Source: Ancistrus triradiatus
Taxonomy: Eukaryota; Chordata; Actinopteri; Siluriformes; Loricariidae
Direction: 5' to 3'
DNA: 64,000 nt
Assembly (NCBI GenBank): GCA_025084515.1
Contig: JAJAGP010000212.1
Span: forward strand, 392,501 to 456,500
Below, in pieces: positions 44,841 through 56,965 of the stretch. The translations under genes and the position numbers were made by a program. Each line of letters opens with the position of its first letter. Within the stretch, counting starts at the first letter, position 1. The notes under the pieces are model-generated. The model did not search any database, was not told the DNA's origin, and saw only the letters and a list, made by a program, of their open reading frames with translations.

Positions 44841-45959
44841 GTAAATGTATAATGTGCCAATGCAGGTGCATTAGAGTGTATCATACAGTATGTTGTTCCT
44901 GTAAAGTGGGTACTTGGGTGGCAGTGTCAGTGTTGGGTTTTGTTCAGGTCTCTTACTGCACTGGGATAGAAGCTGTTTTTAAGTCTATTAGTCCGTGATG
45001 TGATTGATCAGGTGATGACCAGGGTGGGATGGGTCCTGCAGTATGTTAGGTGTTCTACTGTGACAGCGGGACCTGAACACCTCCTCCAGAGAGGGCAGTG
45101 AGCAGCCGATGATCTTCTGGGCTGTACTGATGATTCTTTGGAGGGCCCTCCTGTCTGCAGGTGTGCTGCCAGAGACCATGAGGAGAAGCAATATGTCAGC
45201 ACACTCTCAATGGAACAGTGGTAGTAAGTCACCAGCAGCTTCTCCTGTAGGTTATTTTTCCTGACAGTTCTCAGGAAGTAGAGTGCCTTCTGTTGTGTCT
45301 TTTTCATTAATGCAGTGGTGTTGGTTGACCAGGTGAGGTCTTCAGCAATGTGTGTGCCCAGGTATTTGAAATCGGATACTCTTTCCACACAGTCCCCATT
45401 GATGTATAACGGGTTTGTATTTGGAGTCTTTTTTCTAAAGTCTATGATGAGTTCCTTGGTTTTTGATGGGTTCAGGGTGAGGTGGGGGCCCAGCTTGGCG
45501 GTCTGAGCGCGATTTGATAGAAAGTCCAAGATCCAGCTGCTGATGGATTGGGACAGTCCTATCTTAGTGAGCTTAGTGACAAGATTACTTGGAATTAATG
45601 TATTGAAAGCAGAACCAAAGTCAATGAAAAGCACTCTCACATAGCTCCTGTGGTGTTCAAGGTGAGTTAATGCTGTTTGAAAGGCAGTGGTGATGGAGTC
45701 TTCTGTCGACCTGGGGGATATTTCAGAATGCAGGTTTAGTGAAAACTCAGAGTAAGTTGACTCAGAGTTTACGGATACTCTAGGTTTTCGGTTTTACAAG
45801 TTCAGCGTAACTTGGAGTCAGTTACTCCGGCAACATACTCCGTGAAGCTAAGCTACTCGCTAGCAGGTTTACTTCAACTAATCCTGAGTTTCTCACATCG
45901 AAGCACAAACACTACAGATAAATCTCCGTCGGGAGAGGCTGATCAGACCCGCTTTAATG

Positions 45960-47020
45960 TTTCATCGTTCACTGATGATTATCTGTGTGAGCCTTAGCGT
46001 TTCTCAGCACAGTCGATCGTTTCTATTAACAATCTTCTCAGCTCTCAATCGCTCATATGACACTCCGTGGACACGCCCTGAGTTCGGAGCAAATTCTTTG
46101 TGTTGCGCTCCAGGTTTTTGCTAAGTGGGCTTTCTGTACAAAATCAGTGATGCTGAGCATATTCTAAAGCAACCGTCTATTAAAACGTTTATTAAAACTT
46201 TGTGGTGTGCCCAAGTCACAGAGCCACAAACCTGAACAAAGAAGAATCCCACAGAATTTCAGGTATTAGTCTAAGGAACAAGTAATTTATTTAGTATGAA
46301 GCTTTGAGACTTGAATCAGTTAATATGATTTTAATATTAATATGATTTTAGGGTTTCCAAGTGTGATTTGCTGCATAGATGGCACTCTGCTAAATGAAGG
46401 AGATTAAGTGAATAGGAAGTTTGTCCACAACATTAATGTGCAGGTAGGACTAAATAATATCAATTTTGCATTACAAATGAAATACAAATCACAATACAGC
46501 CACTGCAGTTAGTTACTGTTCTGCATATGTGATACAGCCCACATCATCAGCAACATGGAAGCAAAGTGCTGGGTCTGTGCATGACTTGTAAAGTTTTCAT
46601 AAGTGTACAGCGAGTGCTAGATTAGCCCATGGTGAATATATACAGTACATATAACCATATCCTCTCATAATCAATATTTAGTTCTGTTTGCCACTAATAA
46701 TTTAAACTGTATCCTTGTATTATATATCATAGTTTGATGATTACAGACAGAAGGTTCCTCTGCCAGCCCTATTTGGTGACCCCTTGCCCTGATTCTGAGC
46801 CTGGCCCACAGCAATATTATAACTTGGCTCACTGCAGGACGAGCCAGGGCAGAGGTGACCATTGGGGATCTCATTGACTGGTGATCAGACAATGTCCCAC
46901 TCATCCAGTGACCAATCCTGACATAAATCCTGACCACATCGCTGATGCACGAGATGCAAGAGCACTGAGAGACACAATCTGCTACCATCATTTCTGATTA
47001 GCCTATCACCTCCCCAGTGT
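45960..47020 (+). pseudogene. Harbinger transposase (DDE nuclease) pseudogene
   Basis: Recognisable in order: SSFTDDYLCEP, FSAQSIV, KATVY, the first catalytic block GFPSVICCIDGT, NEGD followed by a stop then VNRKFVHNINVQ, CDTAHIISNMEAK-like residues, PGPQQYYNLAHCRTS and NPDHIADARDARAL. Several in-frame stops and shifts occur. The family cleaves and joins DNA at the element's ends with help from the Myb-like partner. Confidence 0.75.
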
Positions 47021-47989
47021 CAAATAAAAACAATATGTCTGTCTTTTTATGAACTCTTCTTTATTGCCTGCAAGTACAAATGCAGTACAGAGGTTAATAT
47101 CTTGTTCTTCAAACAAGTAAAATCATCCATCTGTGGGCATCTCATCCACCTTTAACTGATGTTCCAGCATCTTGATGCATGCTCAAGCAGTTGTATTTTC
47201 AGCAGTTGTATTTCCATTATTGTCTTTTATATATGCAGCCTTATGTGATCCATTTGTAAATTAGATTTTTCAATTTGTTTCTAAAAATACACCTTTTACA
47301 GGGAGCTACAGGAACACAAACAAAATGACATTGAATATCACAGTGCTAGATCTAAGTCATGGGCCAATTCTGAACAACATCTTACTGAGATACATTGTTC
47401 TGTGGAGGTGGATGGACCTTCTTCCCCATTGTAATTTCCAGCATCACTCTGTATGATCAACTGTTAGATGTTATTTTCAAGGTGTAAACCTCAGTAGGCC
47501 TCTCTGTATCGTCACTCTCTGTGGCAGCTGACAAGACTTCCTCATTACCTTCCTGCAATACAAATGAACAATTTGAAAGTACTTACACCTGCATGGAGCT
47601 CTGTTATGGCTCCACCAGATTACACCAACAGTAAACTGGTAGAAAATGGAGAAGACTGGATAGTTAAATTATAACTAACTAATTTTACTAATATTACTAA
47701 TTTAAACAAGACAGTGTACATAATTGGACTTTTGTTTCTACAACATTGTGCATCACAGTTTTTCAAATATATAACTCTGAGTCACCATGAAATATGAAAA
47801 ATCTGGAAAGGTAACAGCAGTCAATTTCAAAGAATTGTACTGCTACAAGAAAATCTGTGTGCCAAGTTGTGTCTAGTAATGGATGGGTGGCATCACTGAT
47901 CCCACAGTGGCAAAACGATGAATGGACATAAGTTTATATCCTTAATTTGAATGACTACCCTCTTATTTAGGCCACTGGGTCAGATAAGC

Positions 47990-48660
47990 TTCCTCCAGGG
48001 ATGCCTTCAGCAACAGGTCACCCAGTGTTTTGAATGAGGGCCATCTCTTCAGCCTCTGTGAGTGGTGGTGGTGGACCCCCACCTGTGTTTTGGCCCTCAG
48101 CCTTTTTCTGTTGGCTATAATGGAGGTCAAATTTGAACACATCCACGTTGAACAAATTGGGAGACTTATATATATAAAGGCATGTAGGTGTTGCTTTCAA
48201 ACAGATAATATGAAATACTGTTGGAATGGCTGAACAATTTACTTTTTTCTCTCTTAGGAAATGTCACTAGCTACTTACATATGTGACATAACCACTGAGT
48301 ATTATTTAATTAGGTAGGGTAGCTAAGCAACATCACAATTGCATGTAATGATATTATACCTTACCTGTTTGAACTATATTTTGTGTTTCATCTTCATTTC
48401 CTGATAAGTAGCTACATTTTATGCTTGTTGGGTTGCACCTGCATAAATATTAACACACACACACGTGTAAAATAAAATAAGTGGAACACTCAGAATAAAA
48501 CATTTTTCAGTTATTACTCACGCCATTGACTCGGGCACCATTTTTTGCCACGCCAGCTCACGTAATTTTGCTACTGTAGTATTTTTTCCGAAATATATGC
48601 TGAAATTATTCATACCCACCTATTTCTAACTCCACTGGGTTGAAGTGTGAGGATCGAGCC
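47990..48660 (-). pseudogene. Harbinger Myb/SANT-like partner pseudogene
   Basis: The 60-codon frame 48200-48018 contains YSQQKKAEGQNTGGGPPPPL followed by TEAEEMALIQNTG, a recognisable stretch of the second Harbinger protein. An upstream part near 48560-48515 resembles the Myb-domain phrase on WQKIADRVNAV but is frameshifted. It is transcribed opposite to the transposase, as usual for this superfamily. Confidence 0.65.
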
Positions 48661-49019
48661 CTTTTTTCTCCCGTTGCTGTGCTGATCCGTGTTATCTGTG
48701 TTCCATTGATGAGGGCTTGTATCTCCTCGTGCACGAGCTTTACTCAGGGTTAAAGTAACTCGGAGTTGACGGAACTAACCGCTATCCCCGTTCTGAAACC
48801 GAAAACTCTGAGTTGAACAGTTCAGGATTGGTCAACCCAGAGTTCAGATCTGAACTCAGGGATTGTTAAACCTGCTTTCTGAAATACCCCCTGGTTGGTA
48901 AACTGGCTTTGATGTGCTGCAGGAACAGCTCCTCGAAGCATTTCATTATGACAGGTGTCAGTGCGATTGGGCGATAGTTGTTGATACTGTTTGTAGAATG
49001 CGTGGGTGCACAGTCGTAG

Positions 49020-50110
49020 GTGTACAGATATCATGATATTATATCATATGACGTGTTCATGTTCACAGTAACGTATCGGTAATAATGCACCGATGCCAGA
49101 AACTACTGACGTACATTGACCCCTGGGAATTATAAGGTTGTATCTGACATTTTTGTCAAAAGTTACTTATTGATTCTTATTCTATGGCAAATGCTTAACA
49201 TTATGTGAGGTGTTTTACGTTTTATGGTTTTGGGACTCTTTATTTAAAAAAACCCAAAAAGGTTCTATCTGCAAAGTCGCTCATCTGTGTGAGCCAATCG
49301 GCACTTCGAATACACATAAAAGGACCAATCATGTTTCTTCTTCTTTGCCATGTCACTGCTCAGTGACTGCCAGTAATGGAGTAGAAGAAAAGATTATGGA
49401 GTAATGGAGAAGAAAAGCTTGGTGAAGTCCGTTGTTTTTAGATCATTAGATAATGTTAATAAAAAATAGGTTGTAAAGTAGTATAAATGTGTACGTTTAC
49501 TGTTTTAAATAATAATTCTGATTAAATGCGGCAGAGCCGGTGCAGGAATGACCGTAGACAAAGCGCAAATCCATTATAAGGCTCACACACACGCACAAAC
49601 TCCTGTTTAGGTTTAAACGGAGAACAAAGTGAGTTAATGAATGAATGACATGAAATGTTCATTTTAATTGTTACTAGAAGCTGAGCTGAGTTGAATAATT
49701 TCAGTGAAATTTTGCAGTGGTTTGTGACAGTATTTAATTAACAATGCATTGATTTTAATAAACAAGTTGTTATTAATGATTATATAAAAGATTCTATGGT
49801 TGTATGGTTTGAATGCCTAAGTTTAAAAGCGTTTTTGAAACATGAAATATTGCTGAAACATTGCCTGTCATCTTACGCTTCTTTAAAAACTCTTATTTAT
49901 TATGTTTTGTAATATTGAGCCTTAAAGATAATTAAATAGTATACATTTGAATTGATGCCTAAATTACAACAATCATTGATTTCCTTAATGCAATCATGTT
50001 GTTTTTTTTTTTCTCTTTCATTTTTCCTCCAAAATAAGACATTTTGGTGCATTAGAGTCAACATTTCTTATATAAAATCAAACCTAATACAGTACTGCTT
50101 TTATACTGAC
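49020..50110. other. Intergenic, AT-rich, nothing recognised
   Basis: Between the two LINE ends. Short open frames only, with no domain or repeat that I can name. Confidence 0.4.
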
Positions 50111-50125
50111 CTGCTACATTTATAA

Positions 50126-51150
50126 GCAAGATAAGATAAGATAAAATAAGATAAGATGCCTTTACTGTCATTGCACAGTGAACAACGAAATTGAGTAGCA
50201 ATCCTACAATGCTTACACATACACTAAGTAACAATAAAAGTAGAAAAATTATATACAAATACACATTTCCCGTAGACTGTTTATAAAAACAACAGTGAGG
50301 TCATAGTGGGGTATTGCACATGCCCTGAGTGGCTTTAGACATTGCACATAATAAATTGCTCTGTCTAAAAGACACAATAGTGCAGTCATTATAAATGTAA
50401 ATATAAATACGGTCATAAAATAAATCATTGGCCATGTTTAAAAGGAGTTTGGAGTTCAAAGTTTGTTCAGTTTTACTTGCAGTGATTTTATAAGAGTCGG
50501 TTGTTAGTTTGTGTTTTGGAAGTGTTCAGTTCCCGTAAGGCCCTGTGGTAATACTGTTTTTAAGTCTACTTGTCCAGGCTGTGATAGACCTGAAGCATTT
50601 TCCAGAGGGCAGCATGTTGAACAGATGATGTCCAGGGTCAGACGGATCTTTCAGTCTGTTGATTGCTCTGCTGAAAAAGCGAGAGGAGGAAAGGTCCTCC
50701 AGGCTGGGCAGTGTTGATGACACTCTGACGAGATCTCTCTTCTGCCGCTGAGCAGTTGCTATACCACGTCGATGTGCAGTATGTCAGCACACTCTCGATG
50801 GCAGAGCGGTAGTAGGACACCAGCAGCTTCTCCTGAAGGTTGTTTTTCCTGAGAATTCTAAGGAAATAAGAGTCTCTGCTGTGCCTTTTTCACTACTGCC
50901 ATGATGTTGGTGGTCCAGGAGATGTCTTCAGAGATGTGTGTGCCCAGGAATCTGAAGGAATGGACTAGTTCCACACGGTCCCCATTAATGATCAAAGGTG
51001 GAGGGTCTGCATGCTTTTTTCTAAAGTCACTTATTAGTTTTTGAGGAGTTCAGGGTGAGATTATTCTCTAAACACCACTCAGACAGTCCTTGAACTTCAT
51101 CACTGTATGCTGTCTCTTCTCCTCCCGAGATAAGTCCAACCACAGTTATT
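50126..51150 (-). mobile_element. L2-like LINE 3' end, second copy
   Basis: The 3' terminus is at the (AAGAT)n tract 50126-50160 followed by GCCTTTACTGTCATTGCAC. Minus-strand coding pieces include IESVLTYCTSTWYSNCSAAE, SLEDLSSSRF, DPSDPGHHLFNMLPSG and RSITAWTSRLKNS, the C-terminal end of the ORF2 protein. It starts near 51080, so it is a typical 5'-truncated insertion, related to the copy at 44560-49015. Confidence 0.8.
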
Positions 51151-51299
51151 TGCTAGAACAGCTTATAACAGTAGCTGATTGCTGTCCAACCTACAGGAAA
51201 GTTCTCCTACATAAAACTGACCTCTGCACTGGACAAAATATTTAGCAATGACCTTTTACACCCAACTTGCAATGTCTTTTTGAATAAGACAAAGTAGGG

Positions 51300-51468
51300 A
51301 TTGTGGTGGCCTAGCAGTTAAGGTACAGGTTCAAATCCCACCTCTGCCAAGCCGCCATTGTTGGCACCTTGAGCAAGGCCCTTAACCCACAATTGCTTGC
51401 ATTGTAAGACTGTATCAATTGTAAATTACTCTGGATAAGGGTGTCTGTTAAATGATGTAAATGTAAAT
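51300..51468 (+). mobile_element. tRNA-derived SINE (family A), copy 5
   Basis: TTGTGGTGGCCTAGCAGTTAA, GGTTCAAATCCCACCTCTGC, TTGAGCAAGGCCCTTAACC and the tail GGATAAGGGTGTCTGTTAAA. The ACTGGACTATGGACCAGAAGG block is deleted. It abuts the left arm of the inverted-repeat element. Confidence 0.85.
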
Positions 51469-52705
51469 GAATACCTACACTTAAACACACGTAATTTATA
51501 CAGCCAACAAAGATACTGAACTAACAGATAAATAAAAAGTTCGATGTTGTTAATGATGTAATACTCTGCTTGCTTTTTCAGATGCATGAGTCAGTATTTA
51601 GTGCAGTTACTAAATGTGAGGCCCTTGGATGACAAGACAAACATTGATGCATTAACAGTGCTAAAGTGGGACTTAGTATAATGTATATTCATTAGATTTA
51701 AAGTGACATACTGTATTTAAAGCATTTTAAAGCATTTACTTTTGACCAAAATGGCTTATATCTCAAGAATATCCAGAAATCTAGTATCTCAAATTATTAG
51801 AATATTTCAGGTGATCAAGCAGAAAAGAATGTACAATACAGAAATGTCTTACAACTTACACGTTCAAAAACAATTGCACATTTAGAATACATTTAGGGTG
51901 TCTGTGATTTTCATGTTAAAAGAGACTTGCTCCACATATCAGTTTTGCTATTTAGAATGCAGAATCTTTGAAGCTCAGTATCTCAGAATTACTCAGAACA
52001 CAGACAGAACCTTAGAATTCCAAGGAGAAGACATGCGCACCACTGGATGAAGCTTAACTCAAGCTGTCTGTGCTGTGTTATCATTTCTCGCTTGAGATTA
52101 TTTCTCACCAGTATTTTGGGGGTGTCTGAAATGTAAATATAACCAACAATTAAAAAGCTTAGTAAGATTATGCTTTCCTATTTGTGCTTGTTACTGCATT
52201 ATGACAAATGTATTTCTTCATGGCTCTAAAACTTTTCATACTCAAACAGTAAATACTGTTATTTCAAGCTTATTATGTCTTATTTGCGATACAGAACACT
52301 GGTATTACCAAAACAAAAAGTGTAACGCTATAAATATCAGGAGTTAAAGGCAGATATCGAGTAGTTACGTTTGATAGAGTTGATATCGGTAGATACATCA
52401 AACAACTGTGTGCAGGTCAGACCTACAACCTTCGTAAAACTACAGTCCACTGACAGTGAAAGTGTCTGACCACTTCTGTTTAAAGATGTCATACCGTTAC
52501 TACTTGTTTGTTTATTTGATATATTTAATGTTGCTTTCAGCATCAGTGGCCTGTCAGCGACACACTCACAAGGTTCTATTTATACAAAAGCTCATACATA
52601 CACACAAACTCAAATCAATGCCAATTTAGCGTAATAAATTAAGCTAACATGACTGTCTTTGGAATTGGCGAGGAAACCAGAGTACTCTGAGTAAACGCAC
52701 ACAGA

Positions 52706-52900
52706 TAGAATAGAATAGAATAGAATACGTTTATTGTCGCTGAGTAAACAGTGTTACAAACAATGTTTAAGCAGTGAAATTAGGTTTAGCATCCTCTGTA
52801 AGGCAGCAGTATTACAACACGAATATTTAAAAAAATTTACAAATCTAACAAAATTTAAGCAGTTTTACAAAATACAAAATAAAAATTATTTACAAGAAAG
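52706..52900 (-). repeat. LINE 3' end with (AATAG)n tail
   Basis: ATAGAATAGAATAGAATACG followed by TTTATTGTCGCTGAGTAAAC, the same pentamer-tail plus TTTATTGTC layout as the LINE ends at 44560 and 50126. No coding sequence is attached. Confidence 0.55.
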
Positions 52901-52964
52901 AAAAAATATATATATATATACTTACACACATACATACATATACACATACAGGCTACATGATTGC

Positions 52965-53057
52965 TAAAGATAAGAGGAGGACGTCCACACAGAAAGAATC
53001 CAGGCTGCTCCACCCTGGGATTGAACTACCCACTGAGCCACCGTGTCACCCACAGCA
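52965..53057 (-). repeat. SINE family B fragment
   Basis: GGATTGAACTACCCACTGAG and CCACCGTGTCACCC are the reverse of the family's 5' end; the rest is lost. Confidence 0.45.
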
Positions 53058-54079
53058 GAAATCATGCCACATACACAAGTCACATCACATTGTTTTCAGC
53101 AAAATTTTGCCCCAACAGAGTCTGGCTGCAGCCATGAACTCTCAGCCACATGCACCCTCAGACACAAACGCAGTAAGCGCGGCAGAACGGTTTTATTTTA
53201 AATTAAGACATTAAGTAAGTTATAAATAAAGACATAACATAACTGAGTATAAAGTGAAACTTTAGCCCCTGAGGTGAACGCAGTTTCGGCACGTCCCATC
53301 ACTGATATAGCGGCGCCGAGCCTGGGGGAGTGTCTGAAATCACACCCATAGACTGATACAATATACGTAATATATTAGTAATATAATAATACAATAATAT
53401 ATATATTCATATATTACTCGTATGATCGCGATCTATTTCATATTCGTATTGGTGCATTATCGCCACCTACTGGACTGGATTACATGCATAGCGGTTAGAC
53501 CGTAGACTGTATACAGTCTGTGGGTCCTGCATGTTATGCCCCAGAACAGTCAATTCAAGGGAACCGAATATTAACTTGAAGGAAAAATTTAAGTTCTTAC
53601 AAACGTTTTTTTCCACCTTGATACTTCAGGGGGTCCGTAATTAGATAATTACGTTAATTATGTTAGATAAAGTTTGTAAGAACTTAAAGTGTATATGTAT
53701 ATATAAAATCACAACACGTTTTGTTGTTTTTCCCATCAAACTACAGCATAGATACTGGACAGTCGTTAGAAACATTTCCCTGCAAGTTCACAAGTGCCTT
53801 GTATAATTGTGCATGTGACAAATAAATCTGAATCTGACGATATGCTTAAGGTAGTTTTAATTTTCATTCAGTTATCATTATTGAATTTCATTATATCAGC
53901 AGTACAAAGTTAAGTTACATTTTAATTTTCGTATATAACCTTGTATAGATTTTATGTTACATGTGACTTACTTCATTCTGCACAAATATGAATAAATTGC
54001 AGTGTAAAAGATTTTGAGCTCTGTATAAAACTGTATTCTTAATGTAGCCTCCACACTATTCTCTACATTCGTGCATATA

Positions 54080-54530
54080 TTGGAAAGTATTATAAATGTC
54101 TGAGTGGCCTCAGTCTGTGATGGTGTGGAGGGCCATGTCATCCGCTGGTGTTGGTTTTATCAAGTTCAAAGTCAATGCAGCCATCTACCAGGAGATTTAC
54201 TTTTCCAGCAGGAGTTAGCACCTGCCCACAGTGCCAAAAGTACCACCAAACAATCTGCTGGCCATGATATTACTGTGCTTGGTTGATTGTTCAGCTCTCT
54301 GGATCTGAACCTCATAGACAGACTTTGGAGTATTGTCAAGAGAAAGATAAGAAACACTGACCCAGCAATACAAATGAGCTGAAGGCCACTATCAACAGCA
54401 CTATCACAGCAACCTGAGCTTTAATAACATCTCACAGCAGCACCACAGGCTGATTGGCTCCATGCCCTGCTGCACTGATGTAGTAATTCATGGTAAAAAG
54501 CTCCAACCAAATACTGAGTGTACAAATTAA
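54080..54530 (+). pseudogene. Tc1-like transposase C-terminal relic
   Basis: DGVEGHVIRWCW (frameshifted VMVWRAMSSAGV), FQQELAPAHSAKSTTKQS (second catalytic block with E replacing D) and the end APTKY. Several stops. It belongs to the same broad group as the intact-looking element at 60696-62234. Confidence 0.65.
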
Positions 54531-55344
54531 AGTACTTGTAAGAAGTTGGACATGTCTATGTCTGTATCGTACGTTCTTTTTTGTCTGATCACATGACATA
54601 TTCTAATAATTTGAGATACTGGATTTCTGGATTTTCTTGAGCTATGAGCCATTTTGGTCAAAAGTAAAACAACAAAGCCCTTTACATACAGTATATCACT
54701 TTAAATGTAATATAAAATATACTAAGTCCCACTTTAGCTCACACTGAACATTTACAATCTGCACTAAATATTGACTTGATGCCTCTTTAAAAGCAAACAG
54801 GAAAGAACAAGCAAACAGTGTATCACAGCATTAACAACAAAGAACTTTCCATTTATCTGTTAGTTCAGTATCTTTGTTGTCTGTATAAAGGACACTTGTG
54901 TCTAAGTGCAGGTATTCGCTGTTGAGAAAAGTTACTACTGGAGAAATCTAACAGAGAAAAACCCTGTATTAGTGACGTATTTATCACTCAATAGAAAGAA
55001 GATATCTGAAACGCTTACGTTAGATAGCTAGCTAACGGCTATCTAGACATCGTCAACAAAACGTTATTATTAAGAACAGGATCAAAATTAGCGAATCCGT
55101 ACAGTGACAAACACAGGCGCCAAAACATCGCTGTCTAAACACATCATTATTCACAAACAAATATTACGAATGATCCACGTAAAGCTACCGTATTCCTTTC
55201 TTTTCTTCAATAAAGGTCAACAAACGCTACGTATTTCCTCTTCCTGTCTGGCACATGCACTGACGTCATGAAAGTCTGGCAGTGCATGTGGGGCTGAGAG
55301 TGCATGTCTGCAGCCAGACCCCTCTCCCAATTTGGGACAGTATG

Positions 55345-56670
55345 GAAAATGCAGTGTTTCTTACATTTACTTTGATTTTTTAAAAATTAAATACATTGTA
55401 ACCCAAGATATTTCATGTTTTTTCTGGTCACAGTCATTTCATTTTATTAATAAACATTCCTTCATTTCAAGCATAAAACACATTCCAAAAGAAGTTGGAA
55501 TCAGGCAATGTAGGGCTAGTAATGAGATAAAAAACTAAATTTATGATGTGATTTGCAAACAGGTGATTATAATCATGATTTTGTACAAAAGCAGTATCCA
55601 TGAAAAGCTGAGTTTATGAGTAAAGGTGAGCAGAGGATCTCCAGTTTATCAACAAATGTGTAAGAAACTTATTGAAATGTTTGAAAACAATGCTCCTCAA
55701 AGAAAGACTGGAAGGGATTTACATATTTCAGTCCTAACATTTTCTGATTTGGCCTGTTTTGCATTGTCTAGTTGAAAAATGCATGGACGTCCATATGAAA
55801 GATGTCGGCTTGAAGGCAGCTTATGTTGCTCTAAAATCTTAGTGTACTTTTTCTGCATTAATGCCCAATAACAAAAGTATATATGATTTTTGCCACTGAC
55901 CTGACCCCATACGATGACAGACCCTGGCTTTTGGACGTTTCGGATGGTCTTTTTTCGTCTTTGGTCCGGAGCACACGGTGTCCATTTCTTCCAAAAAAAT
56001 CTGGAATACTGATTGGTCTGACCACAATACACGTTTCCACTGTGTGATGGTCCATCCCAGATACCTCCGAGCCCAGAGAAATCTATGCTGGACATGATTA
56101 ACATAAGGCTTGTTTTTTGTACCGTAACGCTGTAAGTGGCATTTGTGAATGTAACTGTATTGTAGTGCTTGATAAAGTTTTGATAAAACAATCCCTTGCT
56201 CATGTGGTTCTATTAGCTACTGATGAATGACGGTTCTTGATGCAGTGCCATCTGAGGGATCAGACATCACGCCTTTTCAGTTCATTAATGAGAATTCATA
56301 AATTTTCTCACACATCTGTTGATAAACTGAAGATCATCTGGCTTATCTTAACTCTCTTTTTGATCATCTGGCACAAAGACTCTGCTTTTCGTGTATACTG
56401 ATTTTGTACCAAATTATGATTGTAAACACCTGTTGACATCACCTGTTTAAAATTACATAATTATTTATTCTTTTTAATTCATTACTAGGTCTAAACTGCC
56501 CCGTGCCAACTTTTTTGGAATGTGTTGCAGGCCTGAAATCCAGGAACGTATGTTAAATTAACAAATTAAATGAAGCTAACCAGAAAAAAACACAAACAAA
56601 AAAAACATTAAATCTCAGGTTCATACTGTCTGCAATGAAATTTAAGTCAGAATAAATGTAAGAAATACTA
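55345..56670 (-). mobile_element. Tc1-like element with long inverted ends, decayed transposase
   Basis: The ends share TTTCTTACATTTA blocks (55358 and 56652, inverted) and inner blocks TTCAAGCATAAAACACATTCC/GGAATGTGTTGCAGGCCTGAA and GGGCTAGTAATGAGATAAAA/ACTAGGTCTAAACTGCC, so the arms are about 200-250 bp. On the minus strand the 62-codon frame 56027-55839 starts MWSDQSVFQIFLEEMDTVCSG followed by PKTKKDHPKRPKA; the overlapping frame 56203-55697 holds CIFQLDNAKQAKS. These match the first and second catalytic blocks of a Tc1 transposase in different frames. Confidence 0.75.
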
Positions 56671-56689
56671 CTTTTTTTTTTTTTTTTGA

Positions 56690-56965
56690 ACTATGACTCC
56701 AAGACTTATTACTTTGGATAAATGATTTTCATTCTTACATTTATCATCTATGCCGCCCAAGGAGGTCGGGTCCCTTTTTGAGCCTCCCAAGGTTTCTTCC
56801 TCATAATGCTTAGGGTGTTTTTCCTTGCCACTGTTGCCCTAGGCTTGCTCAATTTGGGAATGGCCATAGATATTAGGAGATGATGTAAAATTGTAAAGTT
56901 GCTTTGAGACAATGCTCCATTGTAAAAAAGGCTTTATATATAAATCTGACTTGACTTGACTGACT
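56690..56965 (+). repeat. Interspersed repeat C, long copy
   Basis: Extends further 5' than the other copies (GACTCCAAGACTTATTACTT), then CATTTATCATCTATGCCGCC, GCTTGCTCAATTTGGGAATG and the tail AAATCTGACTTGACTTGAC. The Tc1 copy A4 begins directly after the tail. Confidence 0.8.

Larger units (their letters stand above)
45714..48890 (+). mobile_element. PIF/Harbinger DNA transposon, two-gene type, decayed
   Basis: Ends GGGGATATTTCAGAATGCAGG and the complement of CCTGCTTTCTGAAATACCCC, flanked by a 3-bp duplication CTG (45711-45713 and 48891-48893). Inverted repeats extend inward with GAAAACTCAGAGT and AAACTCTGAGTTG. Plus-strand transposase pieces: SFTDDYLCEP (45970), GFPSVICCIDGT (46352), VNRKFVHNINVQ and PGPQQYYNLAHCR (46800), then IADARDARALRDTICYHH. 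Minus-strand Myb/SANT-type partner: GGGPPPPLTEAEEMAL (48085). Both genes have stops and frameshifts. Removing the element restores the LINE without a gap. Confidence 0.9.
44560..49015 (-). mobile_element. L2-like LINE 3' part, split by a Harbinger element
   Basis: Minus-strand coding blocks: MKCFEELFLQHIKASLPT (48955-48894), then after the inserted element RVLFIDFGSAFNTLIPSNL, ILDFLSNRAQTAKLGPH, LNPSKTKELIIDF, SDFKYLGTHIAEDLTW and IESVLTYCFSSW (45660-45010). These are reverse-transcriptase motifs of a CR1/L2-type non-LTR element. The catalytic core (PQG and YADD blocks) is deleted between LGPH and LNPS. The 3' end lies near 44560 with GATAAGATTATTTTATTGTC. The Harbinger at 45714-48890 separates the two parts. 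Confidence 0.8.
51469..54917. mobile_element. Composite element with ~350-bp inverted arms
   Basis: Left arm 51469-51828 and right arm 54574-54917 are diverged inverted copies; shared blocks include ACAAAGATACTGAACTAACA, CTAAAGTGGGACTTAGTAT, CTTTTGACCAAAATGGCT and TCTCAAATTATTAGAATAT. Between the arms lie a LINE-type 3' end (52706), a SINE fragment (52965-53055), another 3'-end-like tract near 53740-53840 and a Tc1 transposase relic (54080-54530). The inner part of the arms resembles the termini of a Tc1 family with AATTATTAGAATATT ends. Confidence 0.6.

Noticed and set aside
44696..44884. Minus-strand frame with IYIYIY repeats
   Set aside because: Translation of a (TA)n microsatellite.
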